Source: Desulfobacula sp. (GTDB lineage: Bacteria; Desulfobacterota; Desulfobacteria; Desulfobacterales; Desulfobacteraceae). Taken from it: 14,718 nucleotides of DNA. This document shows, piece after piece, positions 7,060-12,479 of this stretch (position 1 is the stretch's first letter; every line of letters starts with the position of its first letter). The stretch lies in contig JAQICW010000529.1 in the NCBI GenBank assembly GCA_027858355.1, positions 1 to 14,718 of the forward strand, given 5' to 3'. A program made the translations under genes and the position numbers. Under the pieces are notes generated by a model that worked only from the letters and a program-made list of their open reading frames with translations, was not told the origin of the DNA and did no database searches.

Positions 7060-7061
7060 AA

Positions 7062-7454
7062 ATGAACACCCAATGGAAAGAGTATCTTGATACTTTTGAA
7101 AAAAGATTATTTATCCCTATGTTTGAAGCTGGGAATATCCAATCAATCCCGGTGCCCCTGCATCCTGGTAAATTGCATGGCACGCCTTTTGGTGAATTTA
7201 TTGGATCTGAATTTGAGTATGGCGATATTCTTTCCTTTAATTATTATGGATTATTTAAGAACTCAAACAAGATCAATGAGATTAAAGCGACCTGTTCCTT
7301 GAATCAAAATGGGCGGGGGTGGAATATAATACAAGCGCCAGTTCTCAATTTTAGCTCAGTAAAAATTGACCACTTGGAGTATTATTGCAAAGACCTATTG
7401 CTTGAGTTTGTGAGCTTTAAGAAATTTCTGGTTTCCTTGCGGTGGGGAAAGTAG
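7062..7454 (+). CDS. hypothetical protein, 130 aa, last gene of the sugar operon
   Basis: The gene starts two bases after the GT2 stop codon, with GAAGGAG 8 bases upstream. The product is rich in aromatic residues and predicted strands (GTPFGEFIGSEFEYGDILSF at about 40-59, then LEYYCKDLLLEFVSFKKFLV near the end). It has no membrane segment, signal peptide or catalytic motif that I recognise. The position suggests a role with the glycan genes, perhaps an accessory or acceptor-binding protein, but that is context only. A strong terminator follows. Confidence 0.7.
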   Translation: MNTQWKEYLDTFEKRLFIPMFEAGNIQSIPVPLHPGKLHGTPFGEFIGSEFEYGDILSFNYYGLFKNSNKINEIKATCSLNQNGRGWNIIQAPVLNFSSVKIDHLEYYCKDLLLEFVSFKKFLVSLRWGK

Positions 7455-7464
7455 AAAGGAGGGC

Positions 7465-7490
7465 AGGGGGGCAGGAGATCGCCCCCTTTT
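7465..7490 (+). terminator. rho-independent terminator closing the plus-strand block
   Basis: GGGGGC (7467-7472) pairs with GCCCCC (7481-7486) across the loop AGGAGATC, extended by a G-T and an A-T pair at the base. TTTTATTT follows the 3' arm. It lies 10 bases after the stop of the last plus-strand gene and just before the end of the convergent minus-strand operon. On the minus strand no T-run follows, so it acts mainly on plus-strand transcripts. Confidence 0.85.
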
Positions 7491-7492
7491 AT

Positions 7493-7585
7493 TTAATCAG
7501 CTACACGGATTTCTTCTTCGTTAACTTCTTCACCATTTTCGAGTCTTTTCAAATAATCGCATAAATGCTTTAAATAATTTGCCAT
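7493..7585 (-). CDS. 30-aa acidic mini-protein, last of the minus-strand operon
   Basis: The ATG lies one base after the stop of the 57-aa gene upstream, and GGGGA at a normal distance can serve as its ribosome-binding site. The product begins MANYLKHLCDYLKRLENGEE and ends VNEEEIRVAD. It is a helical, acidic peptide of a kind common at phage operon ends. The reading frame stops right before the convergent terminator. No function is recognised. Its size leaves some doubt, but the tight spacing supports it. Confidence 0.5.
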   Translation of the reverse strand: MANYLKHLCDYLKRLENGEEVNEEEIRVAD

Positions 7586-7586
7586 G

Positions 7587-7760
7587 TTAACATCCCCAGT
7601 TTAATTCACGGACAGGGACCCAGGACTCAAACCCATCTTGGTCACGTACTTTTGCCTGGGGTGTTTTAGCGGTGGCTTTGCCCATTTTGACAATGGTGCC
7701 ATAATTTTTGATTACCGAATACCGGTCTGAAAACCATTCTACTTTATTTCCAACTTTCAT
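7587..7760 (-). CDS. 57-aa SH3/KOW-like small protein
   Basis: The product begins MKVGNKVEWFSDRYSVIKNY, then GTIVKMGKATAK, and later FESWVPVRELNWGC. The repeated short strands with 'VGNKVEW', 'GTIVK' and a closing 'WVPVREL' look like a small SH3/KOW-like barrel, a type common in tiny phage proteins. Its own ATG has no close Shine-Dalgarno site. The strong AGGAG lies 22 bases upstream and serves a 10-codon ORF that overlaps this gene's start in another frame, so translation may be coupled to that ORF. A TTG two codons before the ATG is an alternative start. The function is unknown. Confidence 0.6.
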   Translation of the reverse strand: MKVGNKVEWFSDRYSVIKNYGTIVKMGKATAKTPQAKVRDQDGFESWVPVRELNWGC

Positions 7761-7776
7761 GATCAACGTCTACCAT
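7744..7776 (-). CDS. possible 10-codon leader ORF before the 57-aa gene
   Basis: AAAAGGAG lies 6 bases before this ATG. The frame reads MVDVDHESWK and stops at TAA, overlapping the start of the 57-aa gene out of frame. It could be a leader that delivers ribosomes to the downstream start, or the remnant of an older gene's start. Confidence 0.3.
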   Translation of the reverse strand: MVDVDHESWK

Positions 7777-7797
7777 GATTTTCTCCTTTTAAATGGT

Positions 7798-7813
7798 GGG
7801 GGCTTTCGCCCCC
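7798..7813 (-). promoter_or_regulatory. GC hairpin with GAAA tetraloop inside the operon
   Basis: Read on the minus strand, GGGGGC-GAAA-GCCCCC forms a perfect 6-bp stem with a GNRA tetraloop. It lies after the stop of the 48-aa gene and before the AAAAGGAG of the leader ORF. ACCATTTAAAAGG follows, with no T-run on the minus strand, so it is more likely an RNA stability or processing element than a terminator. On the plus strand it is followed only by GTTT. Confidence 0.55.
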
Positions 7814-7819
7814 GTTTGA

Positions 7820-7966
7820 CTACATTCTCCAATAAGTGCAAACACTGGATTCGAAAATTCTGCGGGCTTGATCAAAGCCAACCCATTCGCCGCAATGGTC
7901 CAGACCCCGGCTTGCCAACTCTTTCCATGCCATTGCCTTGGGATCAATTTCGTCATTGACAATCAT
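7820..7966 (-). CDS. 48-aa hypothetical protein
   Basis: The ATG overlaps the last four codons and stop of the truncated endonuclease-like gene. The product begins MIVNDEIDPKAMAWKELASR, continues GLDHCGEWVGFDQARRIFES and ends TYWRM. It looks like a compact helical peptide. No good ribosome-binding site is visible, so it would rely on coupling. It may be a real small gene or the tail of a gene that lost its 5' part when the neighbouring endonuclease was inserted or deleted. Confidence 0.4.
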   Translation of the reverse strand: MIVNDEIDPKAMAWKELASRGLDHCGEWVGFDQARRIFESSVCTYWRM

Positions 7967-8195
7967 GCTCAACTTTTTTCATTTTATTCCAAAAAGGAGT
8001 ACCTGATCCTTTTTTATTTCCTGGCCTACACAACTTTATTTTATAATACAGTAAAATATTTCGAACGGTTCCTTCACTACAAGATTTTACTGAAGCAATA
8101 GAAGACATGGGTAATCCTTGTTTATATAATTTACAGATTTCTTTTTCCGTTTTAATGGTAAATCGACTATTACCAGCACGTCTTCTATATATCAT
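7953..8195 (-). CDS. truncated homing-endonuclease-like protein, HTH part only, 80 aa
   Basis: This 80-residue protein aligns without gaps to the N-terminus of the HNH endonuclease encoded 0.3 kb upstream. I count about 33 identities over 78 positions, including IYRRR, EK-IC, GL, KIK, FW and the final Cys. The shared part holds a helix-turn-helix-like DNA-binding segment (ICKLYKQGLPMSSIAS). It stops at DCQ, exactly where the full protein continues CWEW into the HNH catalytic domain, so the nuclease part is missing. AAAGG lies 7 bases before the ATG, so it may still be translated. It could be a decayed homing endonuclease or a retained small DNA-binding protein. It is not catalytic as seen. 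Confidence 0.7.
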   Translation of the reverse strand: MIYRRRAGNSRFTIKTEKEICKLYKQGLPMSSIASVKSCSEGTVRNILLYYKIKLCRPGNKKGSGTPFWNKMKKVEHDCQ

Positions 8196-8204
8196 GTTTT
8201 ACCT

Positions 8205-8492
8205 TTAATGTTTAGTTGCTATGTTTTTGCCAGGATCACCTTGACGAAGAGTATTCTTTGCTCCAACTGTTTCAACTACTTGTTGGATGTTTTGAAAAAG
8301 GAAATCCGGTCTGGTATTTGCAATGATGATGATGCCGGCATATATTTTACCATTACACCGATGGCACAAATATTCAGCAATCCGGGTGGCATCCTTTTCA
8401 AACATTGCGATGGACAAGATTATTTTACTTTGACAATGTGGGCAAATAATTTGGGGTCGAAGATCCGAATCGTTTACTATTATGTTTGACAT
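8205..8492 (-). CDS. zinc-ribbon hypothetical protein, 95 aa
   Basis: I chose the ATG at 8492 because GGAG lies 7 bases upstream. A TTG four codons earlier falls on that site and is unlikely. Two CXXC pairs, CPHC (about 17-20) and CHRC (about 47-50), make a zinc ribbon. The second pair is followed by NGKIYAGIIIIANTRPDF and a polar C-terminus ending NIATKH. Proteins of this shape bind nucleic acid or protein partners. The gene lies between the HNH endonuclease and the truncated HNH relative, so it may be part of the same mobile insertion. The family is not recognised. Confidence 0.65.
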   Translation of the reverse strand: MSNIIVNDSDLRPQIICPHCQSKIILSIAMFEKDATRIAEYLCHRCNGKIYAGIIIIANTRPDFLFQNIQQVVETVGAKNTLRQGDPGKNIATKH

Positions 8493-8507
8493 AATTTTCT
8501 CCAATAT

Positions 8508-9125
8508 TTATAAATATTTCCAGGTTTTTCTATGAATAATTGCCGAAATGGTATCTTTATGGACACCAAATATCTCACTTAATTTTATTCTATTTGTTGT
8601 TTTAAACAATTTTCGTATTTGGATTACCTCCTTTTCTGTTAATTTGGATTTTCCACTCTTTTCCCCGAATGCATTCCGTTGTTTATCTACACAATCTTTA
8701 TTGTTATCTTGAGTTGTTCCAAGAAATAAATGAGCTGGATTTACACAAGTTGGGTTATCGCACGTATGACATACCGACATCAAATCTGGAATAACCCCAT
8801 TTTTTAATTGGTAGGAAAACCGGTGAGCTCTGGTGTGTAAATAGGCACCATACCCATCTGCGTCAGTACTCGCTACCCATTCCCAACATTTGTTTTTTCT
8901 CTTTTTAACATATTTCCAAAAATCTGTTAAAGTATTATTTGGTGGGCCACTTCTTCTTATTTTTATTTTATTAAATTTTAATACCCGTAAAATTGTTTTG
9001 GTACTACAATTATTACAATTAGCAATTCGAGTAGAAGAAAGACCTTCTTGATAAGAGGCACAAATCATTTTTTCAACTTTTAAATTGAATTTTGAATTAA
9101 AATGTCTTCTCCGATAAATTTTCAT
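8508..9125 (-). CDS. HNH homing endonuclease, 205 aa
   Basis: The N-terminus (residues 1-70) carries a helix-turn-helix-like segment (ICASYQEGLSSTRIANC). The HNH_3-type nuclease domain then runs from CWEWVASTDADGYGAY (80-95), through AHRFSYQLKNG (100-110), to CHTCDNPTCVNPAHLFLGT (119-137) followed by TQDNNKD. The histidines and paired cysteines fit a zinc-bound beta-beta-alpha-metal fold. The C-terminus has a second HTH (KLTEKEVIQIRKLF, then KLSEIFGVHKDTISAI), as in NUMOD-bearing homing enzymes. Such enzymes cut a phage target to spread their own gene. The ATG at 9125 lies one base after an 11-codon ORF that has the good ribosome-binding site. A TTG at 9155 would add ten residues. Confidence 0.88.
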   Translation of the reverse strand: MKIYRRRHFNSKFNLKVEKMICASYQEGLSSTRIANCNNCSTKTILRVLKFNKIKIRRSGPPNNTLTDFWKYVKKRKNKCWEWVASTDADGYGAYLHTRAHRFSYQLKNGVIPDLMSVCHTCDNPTCVNPAHLFLGTTQDNNKDCVDKQRNAFGEKSGKSKLTEKEVIQIRKLFKTTNRIKLSEIFGVHKDTISAIIHRKTWKYL

Positions 9126-9126
9126 T

Positions 9127-9162
9127 TTACTTTTTGTCTTCCCCTGCGATTTCAATAGCCAT
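9127..9162 (-). CDS. possible 11-codon leader ORF before the endonuclease
   Basis: AAAGGAG lies 5-6 bases before this ATG. The frame encodes MAIEIAGEDKK and stops at TAA one base before the HNH start codon. It begins one base after the kinase stop codon. It may be a coupling leader, or the stub of a gene whose remainder was displaced when the endonuclease was inserted. Confidence 0.35.
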   Translation of the reverse strand: MAIEIAGEDKK

Positions 9163-9163
9163 G

Positions 9164-9688
9164 TTACTCCTTTATATACTGGTCAAATACTGCGGTTATG
9201 TTTTTCTGAAAATCAATCAAGTCACCATTATTATTAATGGTATGATCGTATGCATATAAGTGATATTGATTATCTGCAATATCCAGATGTTTAAATGCTT
9301 CCTCCTCTTTTTTAGTGTTTGCAATCCGGATGGTCAGGCACCGGTGGTCGTCCTGGGTAAAGAAACCAGCCAACTTTTTAATTTCGGAAGGCTCCCGAAC
9401 ATCCGTAATCATAATATCAATATTTTCGACTGCCGCTTGTCTAGCCGTTTGGATAACATCATTAAAAGGGAGATCACCATACTCAATTAATAGCCCCTTG
9501 ATCTTTCCCAGTAAGGCACGTGATTCTGGTGCCTTGTCCCCTTGCCATCCCCAGCCGTATTCAGCAACTTGCTTGGCCCTGGTAATACTGGAATAATTTA
9601 AAACACTGACATCATATACAGCTGTCAAGATATCACTAAGCGTCCCTTTGCCTGCTTCTGCCGGACCATTTAAAACAACTAAAATCAT
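9164..9688 (-). CDS. phage-type deoxynucleoside monophosphate kinase, 174 aa
   Basis: This enzyme probably phosphorylates dNMPs to dNDPs with ATP in the phage nucleotide pathway. The P-loop is GPAEAGKGT (8-16). DVREPSEI (96-103) is the motif I associate with T4 gp1-like phage kinases. Between them lie WGWQGDKAPESRALLG and a typical YGDLPFND segment. I chose the ATG at 9688 because it overlaps the stop of the MazG-like gene (ATGA) and puts the P-loop strand MILVVLNGP at the N-terminus. A longer in-frame start at 9721 adds an unlikely basic leader. It follows thymidylate synthase and a MazG-like protein, which makes a nucleotide-metabolism cassette. The exact base specificity cannot be read from the sequence. 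Confidence 0.78.
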   Translation of the reverse strand: MILVVLNGPAEAGKGTLSDILTAVYDVSVLNYSSITRAKQVAEYGWGWQGDKAPESRALLGKIKGLLIEYGDLPFNDVIQTARQAAVENIDIMITDVREPSEIKKLAGFFTQDDHRCLTIRIANTKKEEEAFKHLDIADNQYHLYAYDHTINNNGDLIDFQKNITAVFDQYIKE

Positions 9689-9999
9689 AATTCCCCGCGA
9701 GTCCCTCTGTAAGCATTCCATTTAATCATGCTTTCCCATTTATGCGGTTTGCTGGCATCTATTTCTTCCTGGGTGATTATTTCATGCGCCAGTAAAACGT
9801 CAACTACTGCCTGTAAATGACCTAATTCTTCGGTCAATTTTCTACGGTTAGTCAAGCCAGTTTGCGGAGGCCAGGCGTCTTCTAACCCAAATCGAAAAAT
9901 CTTTGATTTAGCCTGAGCAACTTCATTGCACTCTTCAGCCAAATGTTCCAGCGTCGATTTGTGGTCTGGGAAAGCCTTTTTTAACTCATCTTTAGTCAT
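9685..9999 (-). CDS. MazG-like nucleotide pyrophosphohydrolase, 104 aa
   Basis: EECNE (22-26) and EELGHLQAVVD (57-67) match the EEXXE and EXXD magnesium-binding motifs of all-alpha NTP pyrophosphatases (MazG/dUTPase-like). The region between is helical, with a FRFG-containing loop (35-38) and a TNRRKLTEE segment. The enzyme would hydrolyse a (d)NTP to its monophosphate. Phage members are linked to pool cleaning or to lowering host alarmone. I chose the ATG at 9999, which overlaps the thymidylate synthase stop by 8 bases. The longer open frame to 10128 runs antiparallel through synthase coding sequence in another frame and is not credible. The single-domain size is usual for phage MazG. Confidence 0.75.
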   Translation of the reverse strand: MTKDELKKAFPDHKSTLEHLAEECNEVAQAKSKIFRFGLEDAWPPQTGLTNRRKLTEELGHLQAVVDVLLAHEIITQEEIDASKPHKWESMIKWNAYRGTRGEL

Positions 10000-10801
10000 T
10001 ACCGCCACCAGAATTGTATATTTGGTTTCCCCGAATGGCTTCAGAGATTTCAAATACATAATCGTAAATATGAAGCCCTTTACTTGATGCGATGATTTCA
10101 CCATTCTCAACACCAATCTGGGCAGCACAGAATTGTTTCATCATTTCAATTGCTGCCAGGTTAGCAGGAAAGCCACCGAATAAATCCCAGGAGCTAAAAT
10201 AGGGAAAGAAATGTAATTTACCATCCTGGATTCTGGTATCAATGTGACGCAGACATGGGGGATCTTGGAGGACCATATCAGAAGGCTGGCCCACCTGCAT
10301 TATCATTTGATTATTGCGGTACCCTTTGTTTTTGTATGTCCAAATCATTAGATCCATTTGATTGACAATCCAACCAAACGGGACCGGGGTAAAAATTCCT
10401 AATTCTTCCAATTCAGGAAGTTCATCTAAAAGGATATTTGCCTTTCTGCGTAATTGTACAAATTCAAAATCTCGTAGAAATGCTTTGCAAATCCGCTGCC
10501 CATATGTATAAGACTCCCCAGGCTTATCCGCATCAGTCATAAGGTAGGGCAGGTAATCGTCCAAATAATCCGGATCTACTGGATTTGGGAAGCTTAGCCC
10601 CTCCCTGACTGTCGGCAGCAATGGCTCAGCCCCTGGGTGGGTTATCTGGATTGAAAAATAATCAAACTCAAGCCGTTTCTGCCCAGCATTAGATCCCCGG
10701 TCAATAATAAACGACCTGCCTTTGTCCACAATATTAAAAAGGGATTGGTACCAGGCATCCGATAATGATGTTGCTTTAATGCCAATCTTTTTAAGACTCA
10801 A
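9992..10801 (-). CDS. thyA: thymidylate synthase (ThyA-like, archaeal/phage type), 269 aa
   Basis: The enzyme would methylate dUMP to dTMP using methylene-tetrahydrofolate. The catalytic Cys183 sits in QDPPCLRHIDTR. DGKLHFFPYFSSWDLFGGFPANLA (193-216) carries the SXD element and the Asn214 that in ThyA reads dUMP; an Asp there would suggest dCMP hydroxymethylase. SKGLHIYDY (240-248) matches the GDXHXY region of the bacterial enzyme and the SKGLHXYD form I recall for archaeal types. The start is a TTG at 10801 with AAGGAGG 9 bases upstream, overlapping the previous gene. One oddity is FSSWD, where the family has (F/Q)RSXD, so the phosphate-binding Arg (Arg166 in E. coli) appears to be Ser202 or Ser203. 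Activity or specificity may therefore differ. Confidence 0.85.
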   Translation of the reverse strand: MSLKKIGIKATSLSDAWYQSLFNIVDKGRSFIIDRGSNAGQKRLEFDYFSIQITHPGAEPLLPTVREGLSFPNPVDPDYLDDYLPYLMTDADKPGESYTYGQRICKAFLRDFEFVQLRRKANILLDELPELEELGIFTPVPFGWIVNQMDLMIWTYKNKGYRNNQMIMQVGQPSDMVLQDPPCLRHIDTRIQDGKLHFFPYFSSWDLFGGFPANLAAIEMMKQFCAAQIGVENGEIIASSKGLHIYDYVFEISEAIRGNQIYNSGGGND

Positions 10802-11252
10802 TTTCTTTTTCCTCCTTTACTAAGATAACCATATGCTCCTCGATATGGTTCATTTTACCAACTGCGGTAGCCAGTTTTTTAATCTGGAATCCCAGCAAAT
10901 CAGTATTAATTAATTCAATATATTGGGCACAAGCCCACCAGTATAAATACACGATATTATACATCTTTGTTTTAAGACGCATTAAATCGGTGTCAAATAG
11001 TTCATGCTCTTTAATAATTGCACGTAAAACCTTGTTGAACTCGCGGGACCATTTTCCCCATTCAATGCCAATTTCCTGTTGGAAATCATGCCATTCTGGG
11101 TTAGCCAAAACCAGGCGCTTTTGCCGGATGGCGAATTTGATCCAGTCTTTGTATGTCTTGACCAGTTCCAAAAGAACTTGCGGGTGGGCTTCCCGGATTT
11201 GCTTTTCTGTCCAGGTGAGTTCTTTTAATTTTTGCACAATCGGGTCTTCCAT
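10791..11252 (-). CDS. helical hypothetical protein, 153 aa
   Basis: I chose the ATG at 11252 because AAAGGAGG lies 6 bases upstream. The frame is open further to 11363, but that part overlaps the previous gene. The product is all-helical by appearance and rich in Trp, Lys and Glu. It includes PEWHDFQQEIGIEWGKWSRE (about 68-87) and later YLYWWACAQYIELINTDLLG (about 110-129), a moderately hydrophobic stretch. No cysteine pair or nucleotide-binding motif is seen. It ends EEKEIES, and the last codons overlap the TTG start of thymidylate synthase, so the two are coupled. The function is not recognised. Confidence 0.7.
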   Translation of the reverse strand: MEDPIVQKLKELTWTEKQIREAHPQVLLELVKTYKDWIKFAIRQKRLVLANPEWHDFQQEIGIEWGKWSREFNKVLRAIIKEHELFDTDLMRLKTKMYNIVYLYWWACAQYIELINTDLLGFQIKKLATAVGKMNHIEEHMVILVKEEKEIES

Positions 11253-11265
11253 GTTTCCTCCTTTA

Positions 11266-11601
11266 TTACACCTCGTCTGTAATTTGCTGGGGGTCCAGGA
11301 TAGCTGAACCATTCTTTTCAAATCGTTCTTTGGCACCATGCAATGCCGAAATGACCACTTCAAAAGATCGGATATCCGTAAACACTAAAAGGGTATGAGC
11401 ATCATCCCTAATTACTGCCGGCGAATTATCTTTTGGGTGCATGACAGCTCCGATCTCCCTTGCTTCAGCCAGTTCGGTTAAAAAGACGCAAGGGAACATT
11501 TCCTTCTCATTGTTAGCAAGGACTCGACCATGCGCTACCTCAATATCCCCTGTTCCAAATTAGATTATATTTCCATCATCCTCATTTTTGTAAATACTCA
11601 T
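11266..11601 (-). pseudogene. hypothetical protein gene broken by an in-frame TAA at codon 14
   Basis: AAGGAGG lies 6 bases before the ATG at 11601. The frame reads MSIYKNEDDGNII and then TAA (11562-11560). It continues in the same frame without another stop through FGTGDIEVAHGRVLANNEKE and the rest to 11266, for 112 codons in all. The region after the stop reads as a normal protein (ALHGAKERFEKNGSAILDPQ near the end). The first downstream in-frame ATG, at 11499, has AAGGA only one base before it, which is poor for initiation. A single base change would restore the gene. The choices are a recent nonsense mutation, programmed readthrough, a weak restart giving a 77-aa product, or a sequencing error. 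The protein family is not recognised. Confidence 0.65.
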
Positions 11602-11612
11602 GTTTCCTCCTT

Positions 11613-11858
11613 TTAATTAAACCATTTATAATCAAACCAAAATTGACTACATCCTGAATAACCAGGATGTCCTTGCCAATCAAATCCTCCGGTTGGTTTT
11701 GATTCTGTTTTCAAGTAATGTTGTTCAATTTTAACAAAACATAACCACTTCGTTATCCCCTTTAATGTTTTTGGAAAAAGAAGAAATGTCCTTCTGACTC
11801 TACTGTCATTATGTTTGGGATACTTTATATTTTTCTTTTCTTTACTCCTCCATTCCAT
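11613..11858 (-). CDS. small phage hypothetical protein, 81 aa
   Basis: The start overlaps the stop of the Rad50 C-half as TGATG, with AAAGG about 7 bases before the chosen ATG; an ATG one codon earlier is also possible. The product begins MEWRSKEKKNIKYPKHNDSR. A strand-rich core follows (VRRTFLLFPKTLKGITKWL), and it ends in a glycine- and aromatic-rich tail (GYSGCSQFWFDYKWFN). The 'VRR-F-LFP-TL-G--KWL' core resembles short phage proteins I recall with a 'R-RFAWLPV-----WLE' pattern, whose function is unknown. No membrane segment is present. Confidence 0.65.
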   Translation of the reverse strand: MEWRSKEKKNIKYPKHNDSRVRRTFLLFPKTLKGITKWLCFVKIEQHYLKTESKPTGGFDWQGHPGYSGCSQFWFDYKWFN

Positions 11859-12478
11859 CATAGCACCTTTACTTTACTTTTAATGCCTTTTCGTTCCACG
11901 TGAAAAACACGGTCGGCCCCATCCACAATATCGTCTCTGGCAGCACGTTCATCATTTACACATATTATTTGGATCTTTAATTTTTCAGCAATGCGGCGCA
12001 TGAGATGAATAACCCGTTTGTTTTCATTTTCTCCTTTTAGATGTTTAAAGGGCTCATCTAATAAAAGGACACCCCGATAACGGTTTGCAATAGATAAGGA
12101 AGCCCCCCGTAAAGAAAAAGCTCCAACATCTGCAGCACCCAATCCAGAGAAAGCCAATGGGTCAACCAAATGATTTCCTTTTTTAAAATACATATCACAT
12201 TCTGGTCGATCTCTTCTAATTTCAAAATGGGTATGAAACTCATATGGTTGATCAAAAACGGAATTTAATCCAGCGCCTACCATATCATTAATATTAAACT
12301 CTAATTCCTTTTGAGTTTCAATTGCTACCTCTTTAATAAAATGGAGGGCTTTCTCCTGGGCGATAATAGTAATTTGATGGGCATTACTTTCCCGTTTAAG
12401 CGCCTTTAGTTCTTTTTCAATGTAACCCTTCTCAGACTCCATTGAATCAAGTAATTTTCTGGCTTTTACGAGTTTCAT
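11858..12478 (-). CDS. Rad50/SbcC-like ATPase, separate C-terminal half, 206 aa
   Basis: Residues 1-60 form a coiled coil. The C-terminal ABC-ATPase lobe follows. A degenerate signature segment AFSGLGAADVGAFSLRGA (109-126) replaces the usual SGGE. VLLLDEPFKHL (137-147) is Walker B and D-loop. IQIICVNDERAARDDIV (169-185) lies where the H-loop sits and has Asn in place of His. There is no Walker A here; that would be in the N-terminal half encoded beyond 14718. I recall Firmicute phage relatives with a 'GGG-VD--SFALR' signature, which this resembles. The gene starts one base after the stop of a coiled-coil gene. It should assemble with the N-terminal half and Mre11 into a DNA-end-processing nuclease. 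Confidence 0.8.
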   Translation of the reverse strand: MKLVKARKLLDSMESEKGYIEKELKALKRESNAHQITIIAQEKALHFIKEVAIETQKELEFNINDMVGAGLNSVFDQPYEFHTHFEIRRDRPECDMYFKKGNHLVDPLAFSGLGAADVGAFSLRGASLSIANRYRGVLLLDEPFKHLKGENENKRVIHLMRRIAEKLKIQIICVNDERAARDDIVDGADRVFHVERKGIKSKVKVL

Positions 12479-12479
12479 A

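Noticed and set aside
7708..8489. Plus-strand open frames in the minus-strand small-gene region
   Set aside because: No Shine-Dalgarno sites and no protein-like pattern. The minus strand here has spaced genes with start signals and, for one of them, clear homology to the HNH protein.
9999..10128. N-terminal extension of the MazG-like protein
   Set aside because: This part lies in another frame over the conserved end of thymidylate synthase. The ATG at 9999 starts directly before the conserved MazG helices.
11252..11363. N-terminal extension of the 153-aa protein
   Set aside because: It would overlap the preceding gene, and the ATG at 11252 has an ideal AAAGGAGG.
11560..11562. Genome-wide reassignment of TAA to an amino acid
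   Set aside because: Many other genes here end at TAA at sensible positions next to the following start codon, so TAA works as a stop.
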